DNA of 38,851 nt, taken from the NCBI GenBank assembly GCA_950097035.1, contig CATNDT010000006.1, positions 1 through 38,851 of the forward strand, read 5' to 3'. Both the position numbers and the translations under genes were made by a program. The DNA comes from an uncultured Oscillibacter sp. Lineage in GTDB: Bacteria > Bacillota > Clostridia > Oscillospirales > Oscillospiraceae. The notes beneath the pieces were generated by a model. The model was not told the origin of the DNA, did not search any database, and worked only from the letters and a program-made list of their open reading frames with translations. Of this stretch, positions 1 through 7,251 are shown in pieces; the stretch's first letter is position 1, and each line of letters starts with the position of its first letter.

Positions 1-1840
1 ATGCCGTTTGCGTCTGCTCCGGGTGCGTTTGCCGGTATTGCTCCAATTCCTCCGGGGTCAGGTATCGGCCTTCTTCAATCAACTGCCGCAGCCGTTTTTC
101 AGCGTCAGACCAGGATATAGTGACTTCCGCAGTCTCTTTGTCCTCGCCGTTTTTCTGTATTGTGATGCCAACATCAGGGCGATAATCCACCCATCCCTGT
201 GTCCCATCCGGCAGCTTATGCCCTGCGGCAACACGGCCAAACGCTGCACTGACCGCGCCCACCGTGTCCTCAACGCTCAAATTCTGCTGATAGATTTCAT
301 AAATCCGCAGATTTTGGAAATGAAGCGGCGCTTCAAATCGGAGTTGTGCGTCGATGTCAGCCTGGGTGATCTCCAGGGCTGGGAGCTGTTCCAAGTGGTC
401 GCTCTGGTACTTCTCCAATTCCTCCGGCGTAAGGTAACTGCCCTCCTGGATGAGCTGGCGAATACGTTTTTCCACAGCGGGCCACTTCACCGTAACTTCC
501 GTCCTTGGATGGTAGCGCACCAATCTCAACCCGGTGTCAGGGCGGTAATCAGTGATACCCGATGCGCCATCCAGGAATGTATGATTGCCGCCGGAATATC
601 CATATTCCTGTTTGAGCGCAGCAACCGCGTCTTTGGCAGAAATGTTCCGCTGATACATGGTGAAAATCCGCAGCCTGCCCGAATACTGCCGCAGAATCGT
701 GTCAATTTCTGCCTGGGAAATGGAAGAAGCAGAGGGCGCGTCCGCGCTCTCTGCTTCTCGAATGGTCTCCATCTGCTCCCGCTGGGACGGGATTTCCGGG
801 GGCATAAAACTTAGCTGTAAATCAGCTCCGACATGATAACTTCCTCCGCCTGTGCCTTGCAGGTGTTCATCAGTCCCACCCACTTCATCTGATCGCTGGC
901 TTTCAACTGCTCCGTGGCCCCCGCCGCTTTCGCCAACTGCGGCATCATCCGCTCCAGACGGCTGTTCGCCGCGTCCTCGATCTCCAACAGGTGGCTGAAC
1001 AGGGTCCCGTTCAGCGTCATGCGGTTGAACAGGCCCGGTCGATGCTCCTTCAGATACGTCCGGCGCATCCTCCCGTACTTGCCAAGGTCCCGGTCCGGCT
1101 GCTCCGGCAGGGCCAGATTGGGAATCAGGTAATCTCCCACTTGGGTGTAGGTCAGATTGTTCTCCATGTTCGGCGTTCCTTTCTGCGGATTTTTCCCGCT
1201 CATATTTTTTGATGGTGACTTCGATCTGCCGCAGCACCGTCTCGCTCCCCAGGCTGACCGCCGTACCCAGCTCCGTGATGGTGTCCTGGGTGTTGAAGTC
1301 AAAAATGCTCAGGAAATCCTCATGTTCAAAGTAGTTTTCCGGCTCCAGGCCGCAGCGGGACATGAGGGTGTATGCGATGCTGACGGCGGCGGCGTTTCGG
1401 AACTGCGCTCCGATGTTGAACTCATCATACTCCTCCAAAAAGCTGCCGTCAACGATGCGGAGGATGTCCTGCTGGTGATCGTCCCAATATTCCGCCGCAA
1501 GCTGGGCGGCGATCCTCTCAAACTGTTCCACGAGGTCGTTGCCGGACACGTCAAACCGCTGCTCCAGCGCCGCCGATACCGTGTCCTGATATTCCTCCCG
1601 GTACTTCCACAGCTTGGGCCGGGTTTCCTCTCCGCCGCCGGTGTCAGCCACATCGAACACATAGCGCAGAAAGGGCCTGCTGCCGCTGTTGTCGATGATG
1701 GCGATGCCCGTGGCCCCCCGACGCACATACCGGCGCATCCGCTGATTCCAGAAATCATATTCCGCGCAGGCGGTGGCGTTGGGCCGCTGGGCGTGAATCA
1801 GGAGCTGTTCGGGATATGGATATTTGTATCTTTTATTCAT
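1..1840 (-). CDS. Large ICE protein (SNF2-helicase/DNA-methylase family), N-terminal part, cut by window edge
   Basis: An open frame of 613 codons runs from ATG 1840 to base 1 with no stop; the ORF track omits it because it leaves the window. Residues 1-220 (start MNKRYKYPYPEQLLIHAQRP) match my memory of the N-terminal region of the very large helicase/methylase proteins of Tn1549-like conjugative elements. Residues about 225-345 are a Gly/Pro/Asp/Gln-rich linker encoded opposite-frame to tnpV. Residues about 375-610 hold two copies of a repeat of roughly 100 residues (RLRIFTMYQRNIS.../NLRIYEIYQQNLS..., each ending in an RQLI-EEG-YLTPEELE-like block). Family members normally have extra residues before KYPYPEQL, so the N-terminus looks truncated. 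The start overlaps the upstream Xre gene by 8 nt (ATGAATAA). Catalytic domains would lie outside the window, so function is inferred from family memory. Confidence 0.75.
   Translation of the reverse strand, partial: MNKRYKYPYPEQLLIHAQRPNATACAEYDFWNQRMRRYVRRGATGIAIIDNSGSRPFLRYVFDVADTGGGEETRPKLWKYREEYQDTVSAALEQRFDVSGNDLVEQFERIAAQLAAEYWDDHQQDILRIVDGSFLEEYDEFNIGAQFRNAAAVSIAYTLMSRCGLEPENYFEHEDFLSIFDFNTQDTITELGTAVSLGSETVLRQIEVTIKKYEREKSAERNAEHGEQSDLHPSGRLPDSQSGPAGAAGPGPWQVREDAPDVSEGASTGPVQPHDAERDPVQPPVGDRGRGEQPSGADDAAVGESGGGHGAVESQRSDEVGGTDEHLQGTGGGSYHVGADLQLSFMPPEIPSQREQMETIREAESADAPSASSISQAEIDTILRQYSGRLRIFTMYQRNISAKDAVAALKQEYGYSGGNHTFLDGASGITDYRPDTGLRLVRYHPRTEVTVKWPAVEKRIRQLIQEGSYLTPEELEKYQSDHLEQLPALEITQADIDAQLRFEAPLHFQNLRIYEIYQQNLSVEDTVGAVSAAFGRVAAGHKLPDGTQGWVDYRPDVGITIQKNGEDKETAEVTISWSDAEKRLRQLIEEGRYLTPEELEQYRQTHPEQTQTA
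811..1167 (-). CDS. tnpV: TnpV-like protein, overprinted inside the large ICE gene
   Basis: 118-residue protein starting MENNLTYTQVGDYLIPNLAL. It aligns along its length with the second tnpV in this window (5638-6012): shared GDYLIP, YLK--R, TEQLKA, W-G-MN and C-terminal E-I blocks. TnpV proteins occur with serine-recombinase transposons of clostridia; their role is not settled. The track's longer 163-residue version starts too early: ATG 1167 is preceded by AAAGGA at about nine bases, which decides the start. The whole gene lies inside the open frame of the large ICE protein on the same strand but in another frame, so each base codes twice. Confidence 0.8.
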   Translation of the reverse strand: MENNLTYTQVGDYLIPNLALPEQPDRDLGKYGRMRRTYLKEHRPGLFNRMTLNGTLFSHLLEIEDAANSRLERMMPQLAKAAGATEQLKASDQMKWVGLMNTCKAQAEEVIMSELIYS

Positions 1841-2060
1841 CTTTTTCTTTCCCTGTTAATAGTCTTTGAATTGTTATATTATAAAAATCAGCTATTTGAG
1901 GGAACTGATAAATGCTAGGACGGGATATTCCTTGTTCCCATTTAGATACTGCTGACTTTGAGACGCCACAATACTCTGCAAGTTTCTCTTGTGAGTTTCC
2001 TTTTTTCGTCCGCTCTTCTTTTAACACTTCCGAAATATGTAATTCAATACCCTGTTCCAT
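1833..2060 (-). CDS. Small Xre-family (HTH_3) DNA-binding protein
   Basis: 75 residues; the helix-turn-helix spans about residues 8-62 (SQEKLAEYCGVSKSAVSKWE is the recognition region). A good Shine-Dalgarno AAAGGAG precedes ATG 2060. Proteins with this N-terminus are often longer and sit beside ABC-2 transporters, so this one may be shortened at a recombination joint. Its stop overlaps the start of the large ICE gene (ATGAATAA), which would couple their translation. Base composition is AT-rich like the ABC cassette upstream and unlike the GC-rich ICE gene downstream, so the boundary of the insert probably lies at about 1835-1845. Target unknown; regulation of the neighbouring ABC operon is plausible. 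Confidence 0.75.
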   Translation of the reverse strand: MEQGIELHISEVLKEERTKKGNSQEKLAEYCGVSKSAVSKWEQGISRPSIYQFPQIADFYNITIQRLLTGKEKDE

Positions 2061-2346
2061 AGTGGCTCCTTTCTTCGGTACTATAAATTATTTTTAACTA
2101 TGAAATAACTTCATCAATTTCAAAAAAATTGATTTGATAAAAAACGTAACTGTTCAATTAACAAGAAGAAACCAATCAACTTTTTTCAAGGGTTGACAAA
2201 TGATACGATACAGAAGGAGCAGAAACGGGTAGTTACTTTGCAATCTCACCCGCAGTCTGCTCCCATTTTTCAAATAAAAATTTTCATCTGTTCTTATCTG
2301 TCAAAGCCTTAAATTTCAAGTCTAAAAAGCTATGTTTTTCACAACT
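2061..2346. other. AT-rich intergenic region with Xre promoter
   Basis: No gene seen. The motif GGTACTATAAATT at 2077-2089 (minus strand AATTTATAGTACC) contains a -10-like TATAGT for the Xre gene, with a weak -35 (TTATTT) 17 bases upstream. The same 13 bases occur upstream of the ArsR-like regulator at 5546-5558. The rest is AT-rich spacer downstream of the ABC permease; a TTGACA on the plus strand near 2195 has no matching -10. Confidence 0.5.
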
Positions 2347-3933
2347 TCATACATATAATTGTGTTCGGCAAACATTAAGATAGATTGCCAAAGTTGCCAG
2401 CAGTATTAGACAAGTAATGCCAAACATTATCATCATTTGGTAATGCGGAAAGATTATACAAAGATACAATGGCGTTAAGCTGCTTGCCATTCCACCTCCA
2501 ACTGTAGCTAAAACTGAAATTGCCCCACCTTTTACCGCATAATACTCACTCGTCCAATCATACTTAGGAAACTTGATATTCAGATAAACACCAAGAACTG
2601 AAATGAAAAAAGCATATACCGTAGGGATAATAAACAACAGTACAGTCTGCATCAAGGAACACGGAATCGCAATTCTGATAAAAATTGCACTAACATATAA
2701 AACAGGAAGTATCACTGTTAAATTTACCGCAATTTTAGAATTGTACACTGTCCTTGCCTGCGTTGGAGCGGAACACATAATCCATCGGTTTTTTCCCTCT
2801 AAAGACAAGGATGCTGCCGTGGTAGAAGTCATAGTCACAAAAATGGCAAGCGCAATCGGCATAATATTTTGAATGATGCTCATGATTCCCATCGTTTCTA
2901 TTTGCTGTCGTAAAGCAGGCGGCATAAAAAATGCTGCCCCAAGTGCTACAACGAAAAGCAGGACAATTCCAATACATGAATTCAAGGCATAAATCGTACA
3001 TGAACTTAATCGGCGAAGCTCCTTTTTATACAATGCCATAAACGGAGATGAAGATTTTAATGTTCCCATTTTATAATCTTTTTTTGCATAATGTGAGAAT
3101 ACCGCTGTATTCAGTCTTTTATAGTAATGAGAAACAATCGTTATGAAAGCAATGCCCAGCAACAGGGAAACAGCGGCAAAGATAACAAAGCTTGCCCAAT
3201 CATTATGTAATAAGGCATTTGTAAAAAGAATAGCAGGCGGATAAAATTTGTTTACCGCTTCTGCCATTGCAACGCCTAAATTAGTTATCTGCGCCTCATC
3301 CATTGATTGTGTTTTTGCGGAAGCAAATACAATCATCAGTACGGCAGCCGTACTCAAAACCAATGAAAAAACATTTTTGTGTCTTGAATGTGATGAAACG
3401 GCAACAATTAGAACACCTAATGATAGAGAAATAATCATAGGAATAATCGGTGTCAAAAATAACGCACCCACTAAAAACAGGTAACTAAAAATCGGCGGAT
3501 GTTCGTATACGACATAGATAATGCTTGACGGCAGCATGGCTATAAAGCCAATTATCAGATTGATGAGATACAGCATCGTTATACGGCTTGTTACGATAGA
3601 AATCGTTCTTACAGGCATGGACATAACCATATCATAATCTTTTAATCCAATAAGAACCCCTGTACTTTTAACGAATGTAAGGGTCAAAGTTGCTAAGGAG
3701 CAGACCACTACCATGAGCGTTGGCAATGCTTTGCTGAGTCCCGCTTCTGCCATGCTGTTGCTGAATTTCACCGTATAGACTACAAGAATAGCAATGGCGG
3801 TAAGTCCTAAAGCACCAACAATCGCAGAACGTTGTTTTTCCTGTTTATCACGAGAATGAATCAATCGGTTAATTCCAAAAAGATTATATAACTGCATCCT
3901 CAAAAGATACTTATACTTGCCTTTCATTTTCAA
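2347..3933 (-). CDS. ABC-2 type transporter permease
   Basis: 528-residue polytopic membrane protein with about a dozen hydrophobic segments (for example LTAIAILVVYTVKF and ALGAAFFMPPAL), large soluble loops and no catalytic motif. Its start overlaps the end of the ATP-binding gene by 23 nt; ATG 3927 (MKGKYKY) is an alternative start six bases in. With the ATPase it should form an exporter in the cytoplasmic membrane. The substrate cannot be read from sequence. The DUF1648 protein and dedicated regulator beside it resemble antimicrobial-peptide resistance or immunity cassettes, which is inference. The gene is AT-rich compared with the genes on either side of the cassette. Confidence 0.85.
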   Translation of the reverse strand: MKMKGKYKYLLRMQLYNLFGINRLIHSRDKQEKQRSAIVGALGLTAIAILVVYTVKFSNSMAEAGLSKALPTLMVVVCSLATLTLTFVKSTGVLIGLKDYDMVMSMPVRTISIVTSRITMLYLINLIIGFIAMLPSSIIYVVYEHPPIFSYLFLVGALFLTPIIPMIISLSLGVLIVAVSSHSRHKNVFSLVLSTAAVLMIVFASAKTQSMDEAQITNLGVAMAEAVNKFYPPAILFTNALLHNDWASFVIFAAVSLLLGIAFITIVSHYYKRLNTAVFSHYAKKDYKMGTLKSSSPFMALYKKELRRLSSCTIYALNSCIGIVLLFVVALGAAFFMPPALRQQIETMGIMSIIQNIMPIALAIFVTMTSTTAASLSLEGKNRWIMCSAPTQARTVYNSKIAVNLTVILPVLYVSAIFIRIAIPCSLMQTVLLFIIPTVYAFFISVLGVYLNIKFPKYDWTSEYYAVKGGAISVLATVGGGMASSLTPLYLCIIFPHYQMMIMFGITCLILLATLAIYLNVCRTQLYV

Positions 3934-4642
3934 CTACCTCCATGAATACATCTTCAAGACTATGACTTCCTTTGATTTCTTCCATTGTTCCACTTTCTAT
4001 CAATTTACTGTCATTGATGATAGTAACCTTGTCACACAATTTTTCGGCAACCTCAAGTACGTGAGTAGAGAAAAAAATGGCTGTTCCAGCTTCACAAAGT
4101 TCACGCATAATCTTCTTTAAATGAAAAGATGCTTCAGGGTCAAGACCTACAAACGGCTCATCCAACACTAAAAGCTTGGGAGAATGTACAAATGCGCCTA
4201 TTAATGCAAGCTTCTGTTTCATACCATGCGAATAGGAACTGATTAAATCCCCAAGACTGTCCGTTAAATTGAGAACATCCGCATATTTTTGTATTCTTGA
4301 AACTCTTTCTTCGGCAGGAACAGAAAACATATCACACATATAGTTTAAATATTGGATGCCTGTCACATAGTCATATAAGTCGGGATTGTCTGGAATATAA
4401 GCTGTAATAGATTTGCATTTTACAGGCTCGTCCTTTACAGAATGACCGTTTATGAGGATTTCCCCTTCGTCAAAGTCCATTATCCCGACAACTGCACGGA
4501 TTGTTGTTGTTTTCCCCGCACCATTGTGACCAATAAAAGCATGGATTTCTCCTGCTTTCACACTCAAATTCAGACTGTCAACAGCCTTTTTATTTCCAGA
4601 ATAAACTTTAGAATAATTCCTAATTTCTAATACGGCGTCCAT
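3911..4642 (-). CDS. ABC transporter ATP-binding protein
   Basis: 243 residues with the full nucleotide-binding set: Walker A GHNGAGKTTT (about residue 38), signature SYSHGMKQKL (about 137), Walker B LLVLDEPFVGLDP (about 157) and switch histidine STHVLE (about 193). The sequence resembles single-domain exporter ATPases of the CcmA/BcrA type. It powers the permease encoded immediately downstream, with which it overlaps by 23 nt. ATG 4642 follows an AGGAGG-like site. It lies 21 bases after the DUF1648 gene, so the three probably form one operon transcribed from the operator-rich region at 4879-4914. Confidence 0.93.
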   Translation of the reverse strand: MDAVLEIRNYSKVYSGNKKAVDSLNLSVKAGEIHAFIGHNGAGKTTTIRAVVGIMDFDEGEILINGHSVKDEPVKCKSITAYIPDNPDLYDYVTGIQYLNYMCDMFSVPAEERVSRIQKYADVLNLTDSLGDLISSYSHGMKQKLALIGAFVHSPKLLVLDEPFVGLDPEASFHLKKIMRELCEAGTAIFFSTHVLEVAEKLCDKVTIINDSKLIESGTMEEIKGSHSLEDVFMEVVENERQV

Positions 4643-4663
4643 TTTATTAGCCTCCTTTGAATT

Positions 4664-4861
4664 TTAGTTTTTGTACTTTTTCACAATTGCCCAGTAAAGG
4701 ATTGCGGGTACAGGGGTAAATAATAGAATAAAATATTTATTTACAACCGAACCAGAACCAGACACTCCAAAGTGTAATGGGATTTCCTGCGGCAATAAAA
4801 AAGTTAGTGCTGCTAATACAACAAAAGTTACAAATGTAATGATGATGCATTTTTTCTTCAT
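4664..4861 (-). CDS. Small DUF1648-like membrane protein
   Basis: 65 residues: two predicted membrane helices (about 5-23 and 43-58) flanking the block IPLHFGVSGSGS, typical of DUF1648, the N-terminal domain of SdpI-like immunity proteins. Here only this domain is present. It is the first gene of the operon with the ABC transporter and is preceded by AAGGAGG. A role in envelope stress or peptide immunity is possible from context only. Two tandem near-palindromes lie 18-53 bases upstream of its start. Confidence 0.75.
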   Translation of the reverse strand: MKKKCIIITFVTFVVLAALTFLLPQEIPLHFGVSGSGSVVNKYFILLFTPVPAILYWAIVKKYKN

Positions 4862-4878
4862 AGGTCTTGCCTCCTTTT

Positions 4879-4914
4879 TAATATCATAGTGATAATAATA
4901 TCATAATGATATTA
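4879..4914 (-). promoter_or_regulatory. Tandem palindromic operators of the ABC operon
   Basis: Two near-identical 19-base palindromes abut: TAATATCATAGTGATAATA (4879-4897) and TAATATCATAATGATATTA (4896-4914, perfect). They overlap the expected promoter of the DUF1648-ABC operon. The embedded TGATAATAATATCA (4890-4903) differs by one base from the perfect palindrome upstream of the regulator gene at 5528-5541. This indicates binding by the adjacent ArsR-like regulator. Confidence 0.65.
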
Positions 4915-4962
4915 AAAAGTCAAGAAAAATCCCGTCCATCACTGAGGACAGGCGGGAAATTT

Positions 4963-5499
4963 TTAATCCATTTTAGGCGGAGAAATAATAACGCCAATAG
5001 AATGCAGCTTTCTACCCGCTGCCGGTGCGTTGTTTCCATAAGGCTTTATTGCATCTCGAATATTTCTAATTAACATCTCAAGTTCCCCATCTGTTAGATA
5101 AAGAGGGGATAAGGAAAAACCAGATTTATCCTTTACAATGTCTATATCATCCCGTTTACAATAATCTTGGAATAACTTCGCAAAGCCAATGATATATTGC
5201 ATAAACGACTGCATATAGGCTTCACCAGAGTTGCTGTCTAAAATTTCTTTAAAATCTTTTGTCATATCAATATCTATCGCATAAGTCTTTTCTAAAGCAC
5301 CTCTGACTTGCGTTTGATTTACAATTTTTAATACTTTGTCATTTGTCATCCTCTTTAAATAGCGATAAAGCGTTGCGGGCGGAATATCCGAAAAGGTCTC
5401 GGATAAATGTTTAGCGGTAGTTTCCCCACAATTCTGTATTTCCAGAAATAGTTTGCATTTAATCGGGTTCGTCAATACATCCATAATTTTTTTATCCAT
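4963..5499 (-). CDS. ArsR-like winged-helix transcriptional regulator
   Basis: 178 residues. Residues about 1-85 form a winged helix (MDKKIMDVLTNPIKCKLFLE, then PPATLYRYLKRM as recognition helix), as in clostridial regulators of small ABC operons. The C-terminal half is helical with no metal or ligand motif that I recognise. It has its own promoter region with a 14-base palindrome, and a close copy of that palindrome sits upstream of the ABC operon, so it probably represses both. An ATTGGAGGG ribosome site precedes ATG 5499. Inducer unknown. Confidence 0.8.
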   Translation of the reverse strand: MDKKIMDVLTNPIKCKLFLEIQNCGETTAKHLSETFSDIPPATLYRYLKRMTNDKVLKIVNQTQVRGALEKTYAIDIDMTKDFKEILDSNSGEAYMQSFMQYIIGFAKLFQDYCKRDDIDIVKDKSGFSLSPLYLTDGELEMLIRNIRDAIKPYGNNAPAAGRKLHSIGVIISPPKMD

Positions 5500-5527
5500 G
5501 CGTATCCCTCCAATAATTCGGTCTATT

Positions 5528-5558
5528 TGATAATATTATCATTTTGGTACTATAAATT
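5528..5558 (-). promoter_or_regulatory. Operator and promoter of the ArsR-like regulator
   Basis: TGATAATATTATCA (5528-5541) is a perfect 14-base palindrome. Just upstream on the minus strand is AATTTATAGTACC (5546-5558), identical over 13 bases to the promoter region of the Xre gene at 2077-2089 and containing a TATAGT -10-like hexamer. The palindrome lies between the -10 and the start codon, suiting autorepression. Confidence 0.55.
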
Positions 5559-5597
5559 CAAGAACCTTTCATTGATGATAATCTAAGATAACAAACC

Positions 5598-5633
5598 TAA
5601 AAGTGGCAAAGTTTTTATACCTTGCCACTTTTA
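5598..5633 (-). terminator. 12-bp perfect stem-loop after tnpV
   Basis: TAAAAGTGGCAA and TTGCCACTTTTA pair perfectly around a 12-base loop, just downstream of the tnpV stop codon. There is no clear U-tract on the minus strand, so it may be a weak terminator, an mRNA 3' stabiliser or a structure of the element itself. Confidence 0.5.
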
Positions 5634-5637
5634 GCAC

Positions 5638-6012
5638 TTATACGAAGATTATTTCGTTATTCACAATCCCCCTCGCACACGCCCTTATGTTATTCATTCT
5701 TCCTGTCCATTCTAAGGCGTTTTCTGCCTTTAACTGTTCCGTTATGCCTTGCTCCTGTTTCAAGCCCTCTATGAGCCTTTTAAAGCGTTCCTGCGCCTGC
5801 CTGTCGATGTCGGCAAGGTAGGCGTTGAGCCTGCCGCTTGTGAGAAGATTGATGTATGTAACCTTTCGGTACTTCTTCAGATAGTCCAGATGCCGCTGTC
5901 CCCATGTGCCTATCGGCTGTTCTTTTTCGGCGGGTATGGTTAAGCATGGTATTAAATAATCTCCTTGCCACTCGTATTTGCCGCCTAATTCCTCAAATAA
6001 TGATTTTGCCAT
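5638..6012 (-). CDS. tnpV: TnpV family protein (stand-alone copy)
   Basis: 124 residues starting MAKSLFEELGGKYEWQGDYL, with the conserved GDYLIPCLTIP, YLKKYRKVTYINLLTSG, TEQLKAENALEW and MNNIRACA blocks. It is the classical clostridial TnpV form and lies outside any larger frame, unlike the copy at 811-1167, from which it differs strongly. No recombinase (tnpX type) lies next to it. The two copies bracket the AT-rich ABC cassette. The start is ATG 6012, preceded by a GGAGGAACT-like site. A stem-loop follows the stop codon. Confidence 0.88.
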   Translation of the reverse strand: MAKSLFEELGGKYEWQGDYLIPCLTIPAEKEQPIGTWGQRHLDYLKKYRKVTYINLLTSGRLNAYLADIDRQAQERFKRLIEGLKQEQGITEQLKAENALEWTGRMNNIRACARGIVNNEIIFV

Positions 6013-6083
6013 CTTCTAGTTCCTCCAAATAAGATATTCACTCCACATTATTGTGTCTGTTGTCTTAAACGCAATTTTGAGTT

Positions 6084-6266
6084 TTCTCCTTATCTGGTTT
6101 CACTCATGTTCGATTTTTGAAGAAGATCCTTCCTGGTGACACCATTGAGATTTATGCAGAGTTGGCTTCTGAAAGGGCGGAAAAAGCAATTGCCACATGC
6201 TCGGCCGAAATATATAATCATGGTGAATTAGCGGCGGTTGGTGATGTAACTTTGGCAATGCGCTAA
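6084..6266 (+). pseudogene. C-terminal remnant of a FabZ/MaoC-like hotdog dehydratase
   Basis: An open frame ending at TAA 6264-6266 encodes about 60 residues; FTHVRFLKKILPGDTIEIYA resembles the end of 3-hydroxyacyl-ACP dehydratases (pattern V-F-R-P-V-PGD-L), followed by a plausible hotdog strand pair to VGDVTLAMR. There is no start codon with a ribosome site and a stop lies just upstream (6078-6080), so only the tail of a gene survives. It is on the plus strand amid minus-strand ICE debris. Assignment is from motif memory and is moderate. Confidence 0.45.
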
Positions 6267-6292
6267 AAGGGGATTAAGGGGGTATATTGCGC

Positions 6293-6673
6293 TTATAAAA
6301 TAAAGCCGCAGTTGTAACTGAAGGCGCAGGGGGATTTTCGCAGGCACGGCGGCAAGACCCGATGACACCCAGCACCTTCAATTGACGGTTCAAGATGATT
6401 CTGAAGAAGAACGGTCTTCCGGAAAACGGCGGCGTCATCGTCCAGCCCCCGGACGATGGCCCGGAGGATATCCAGCCCTGCCGGTTTTGCGGCAAGGTGG
6501 TGCCGGCGGCCGGAGAAGATTTCATGCCCATTGTCTGGCACCTTGAACGGGTGTCCCTCAAAGGGATGCGGTTTGGAGAATGGTATCCACCGGACCGTTC
6601 CCGTCACAGCTTTTGCCGTAACTACGGTCTGTGCCTCTGCCCCTTTTTGCACCCTTTTTTGTGTTGTCCGCAC
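6293..6673 (-). pseudogene. Decayed ParB-like partition protein
   Basis: The 126-codon frame carries two separated pieces of a ParB N-terminal domain: WIPFSKPHPFEGHPFKV near residue 30 and HEIFSGRRHHLAAKPAGLD near 52, then IVRGLDDDAA. In intact ParB about 25 more residues lie between these blocks, and a DNA-binding HTH follows; both are missing. The end drifts into unrelated sequence. The usual GHRR box reads SGRRHH. It matches the ParB homologues found in Tn1549-like ICEs, so I read it as an inactive leftover. Confidence 0.6.
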
Positions 6674-6686
6674 TATCTGGACCGGT

Positions 6687-7103
6687 TCACCCTCGATTAT
6701 AGCCTTCTTTCATTCTCCAGGCATGTTCACATATCTGCTCAGAGGTCAGTACGATATTAGGGTTTTGCATAAAAAACAGTAATAGGGAAAACTCACAGGG
6801 TCGTAAACTTACAGCCTGTCCCAGGACTCTTACTATATGCCGGGCAGGATCAATAAAAATGTCCTCTACTTGGAAGGCAGCGGATATAGCGGTTCCAGGC
6901 ATGCGGTAATGATTATACTCGGTATATCTCCGCAGATACGCCAAATCCACAATCAGCAGATGGAATATTTGGCTTTCCAGTAGATGGTTGGCGTCTCGCA
7001 CCGTTGGCGAGGGCGTAAGACACAAGTTGTTAGAAGAAAGTGAGGATTGTAAACCAGAAAAAAGGTCATCTGTCAATCCTATTGCCAACACACGGTACTC
7101 CAT
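6687..7103 (-). pseudogene. OmpR-type response regulator with most of the receiver deleted
   Basis: 138 codons. The N-terminus (MEYRVLAIGLTDDLFSG and LLIVDLAYLRRYTEYNHYR) has only the first part of a receiver-like domain and then jumps to a winged-helix section (IDPARHIVRVLGQAVSLRPC, then NPNIVLTSEQICEHAW). About 60 receiver residues and the C-terminal wing appear lost; the frame stops soon after EGYNRG. A strong ribosome site AAGGAGGG precedes ATG 7103, so a short product may still be made. A conserved phosphorylatable aspartate in context cannot be identified. It resembles regulators encoded in clostridial ICEs. Confidence 0.6.
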
Positions 7104-7175
7104 GTGGATACACCCTCCTTTTCAGGCAATCATCGAAATATAATTTCGACATTTTCTGCGCTGTCATGTATAAGG

Positions 7176-7200
7176 AAAGCGGGGCTTGCCGCCCCGCTTT
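7176..7200 (-). terminator. Terminator below the cupin-SLH-DUF362 gene
   Basis: AAAGCGGGGC and GCCCCGCTTT pair over ten bases with a five-base loop. The T-rich flanks on both sides suggest it can act in both directions; its position 50 bases below the stop of the minus-strand gene fits a factor-independent terminator. Confidence 0.75.
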
Positions 7201-7251
7201 TACATAGTTTCTGATTTGCAAAAGTTTTCAGTATGCCTATTCGAGAGCCAT

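Noticed and set aside
8-814. 268-codon plus-strand ORF
   Set aside because: Shadow of the minus-strand ICE protein, whose translation is conserved and repeat-bearing.
1157-1918. 253-codon plus-strand ORF and the minus-strand 1309..1758 ORF
   Set aside because: Both are out of frame with the continuous ICE protein frame from 1840; no ribosome site or domain.
2190-2225. TTGACA followed by GATACGATAC on the plus strand
   Set aside because: No -10 at proper spacing and no gene downstream on that strand.
6395-6760. Plus-strand ORFs 6395..6760 and 6456..6782 with Cys pairs
   Set aside because: Opposite the ParB remnant, whose motifs explain the sequence better.
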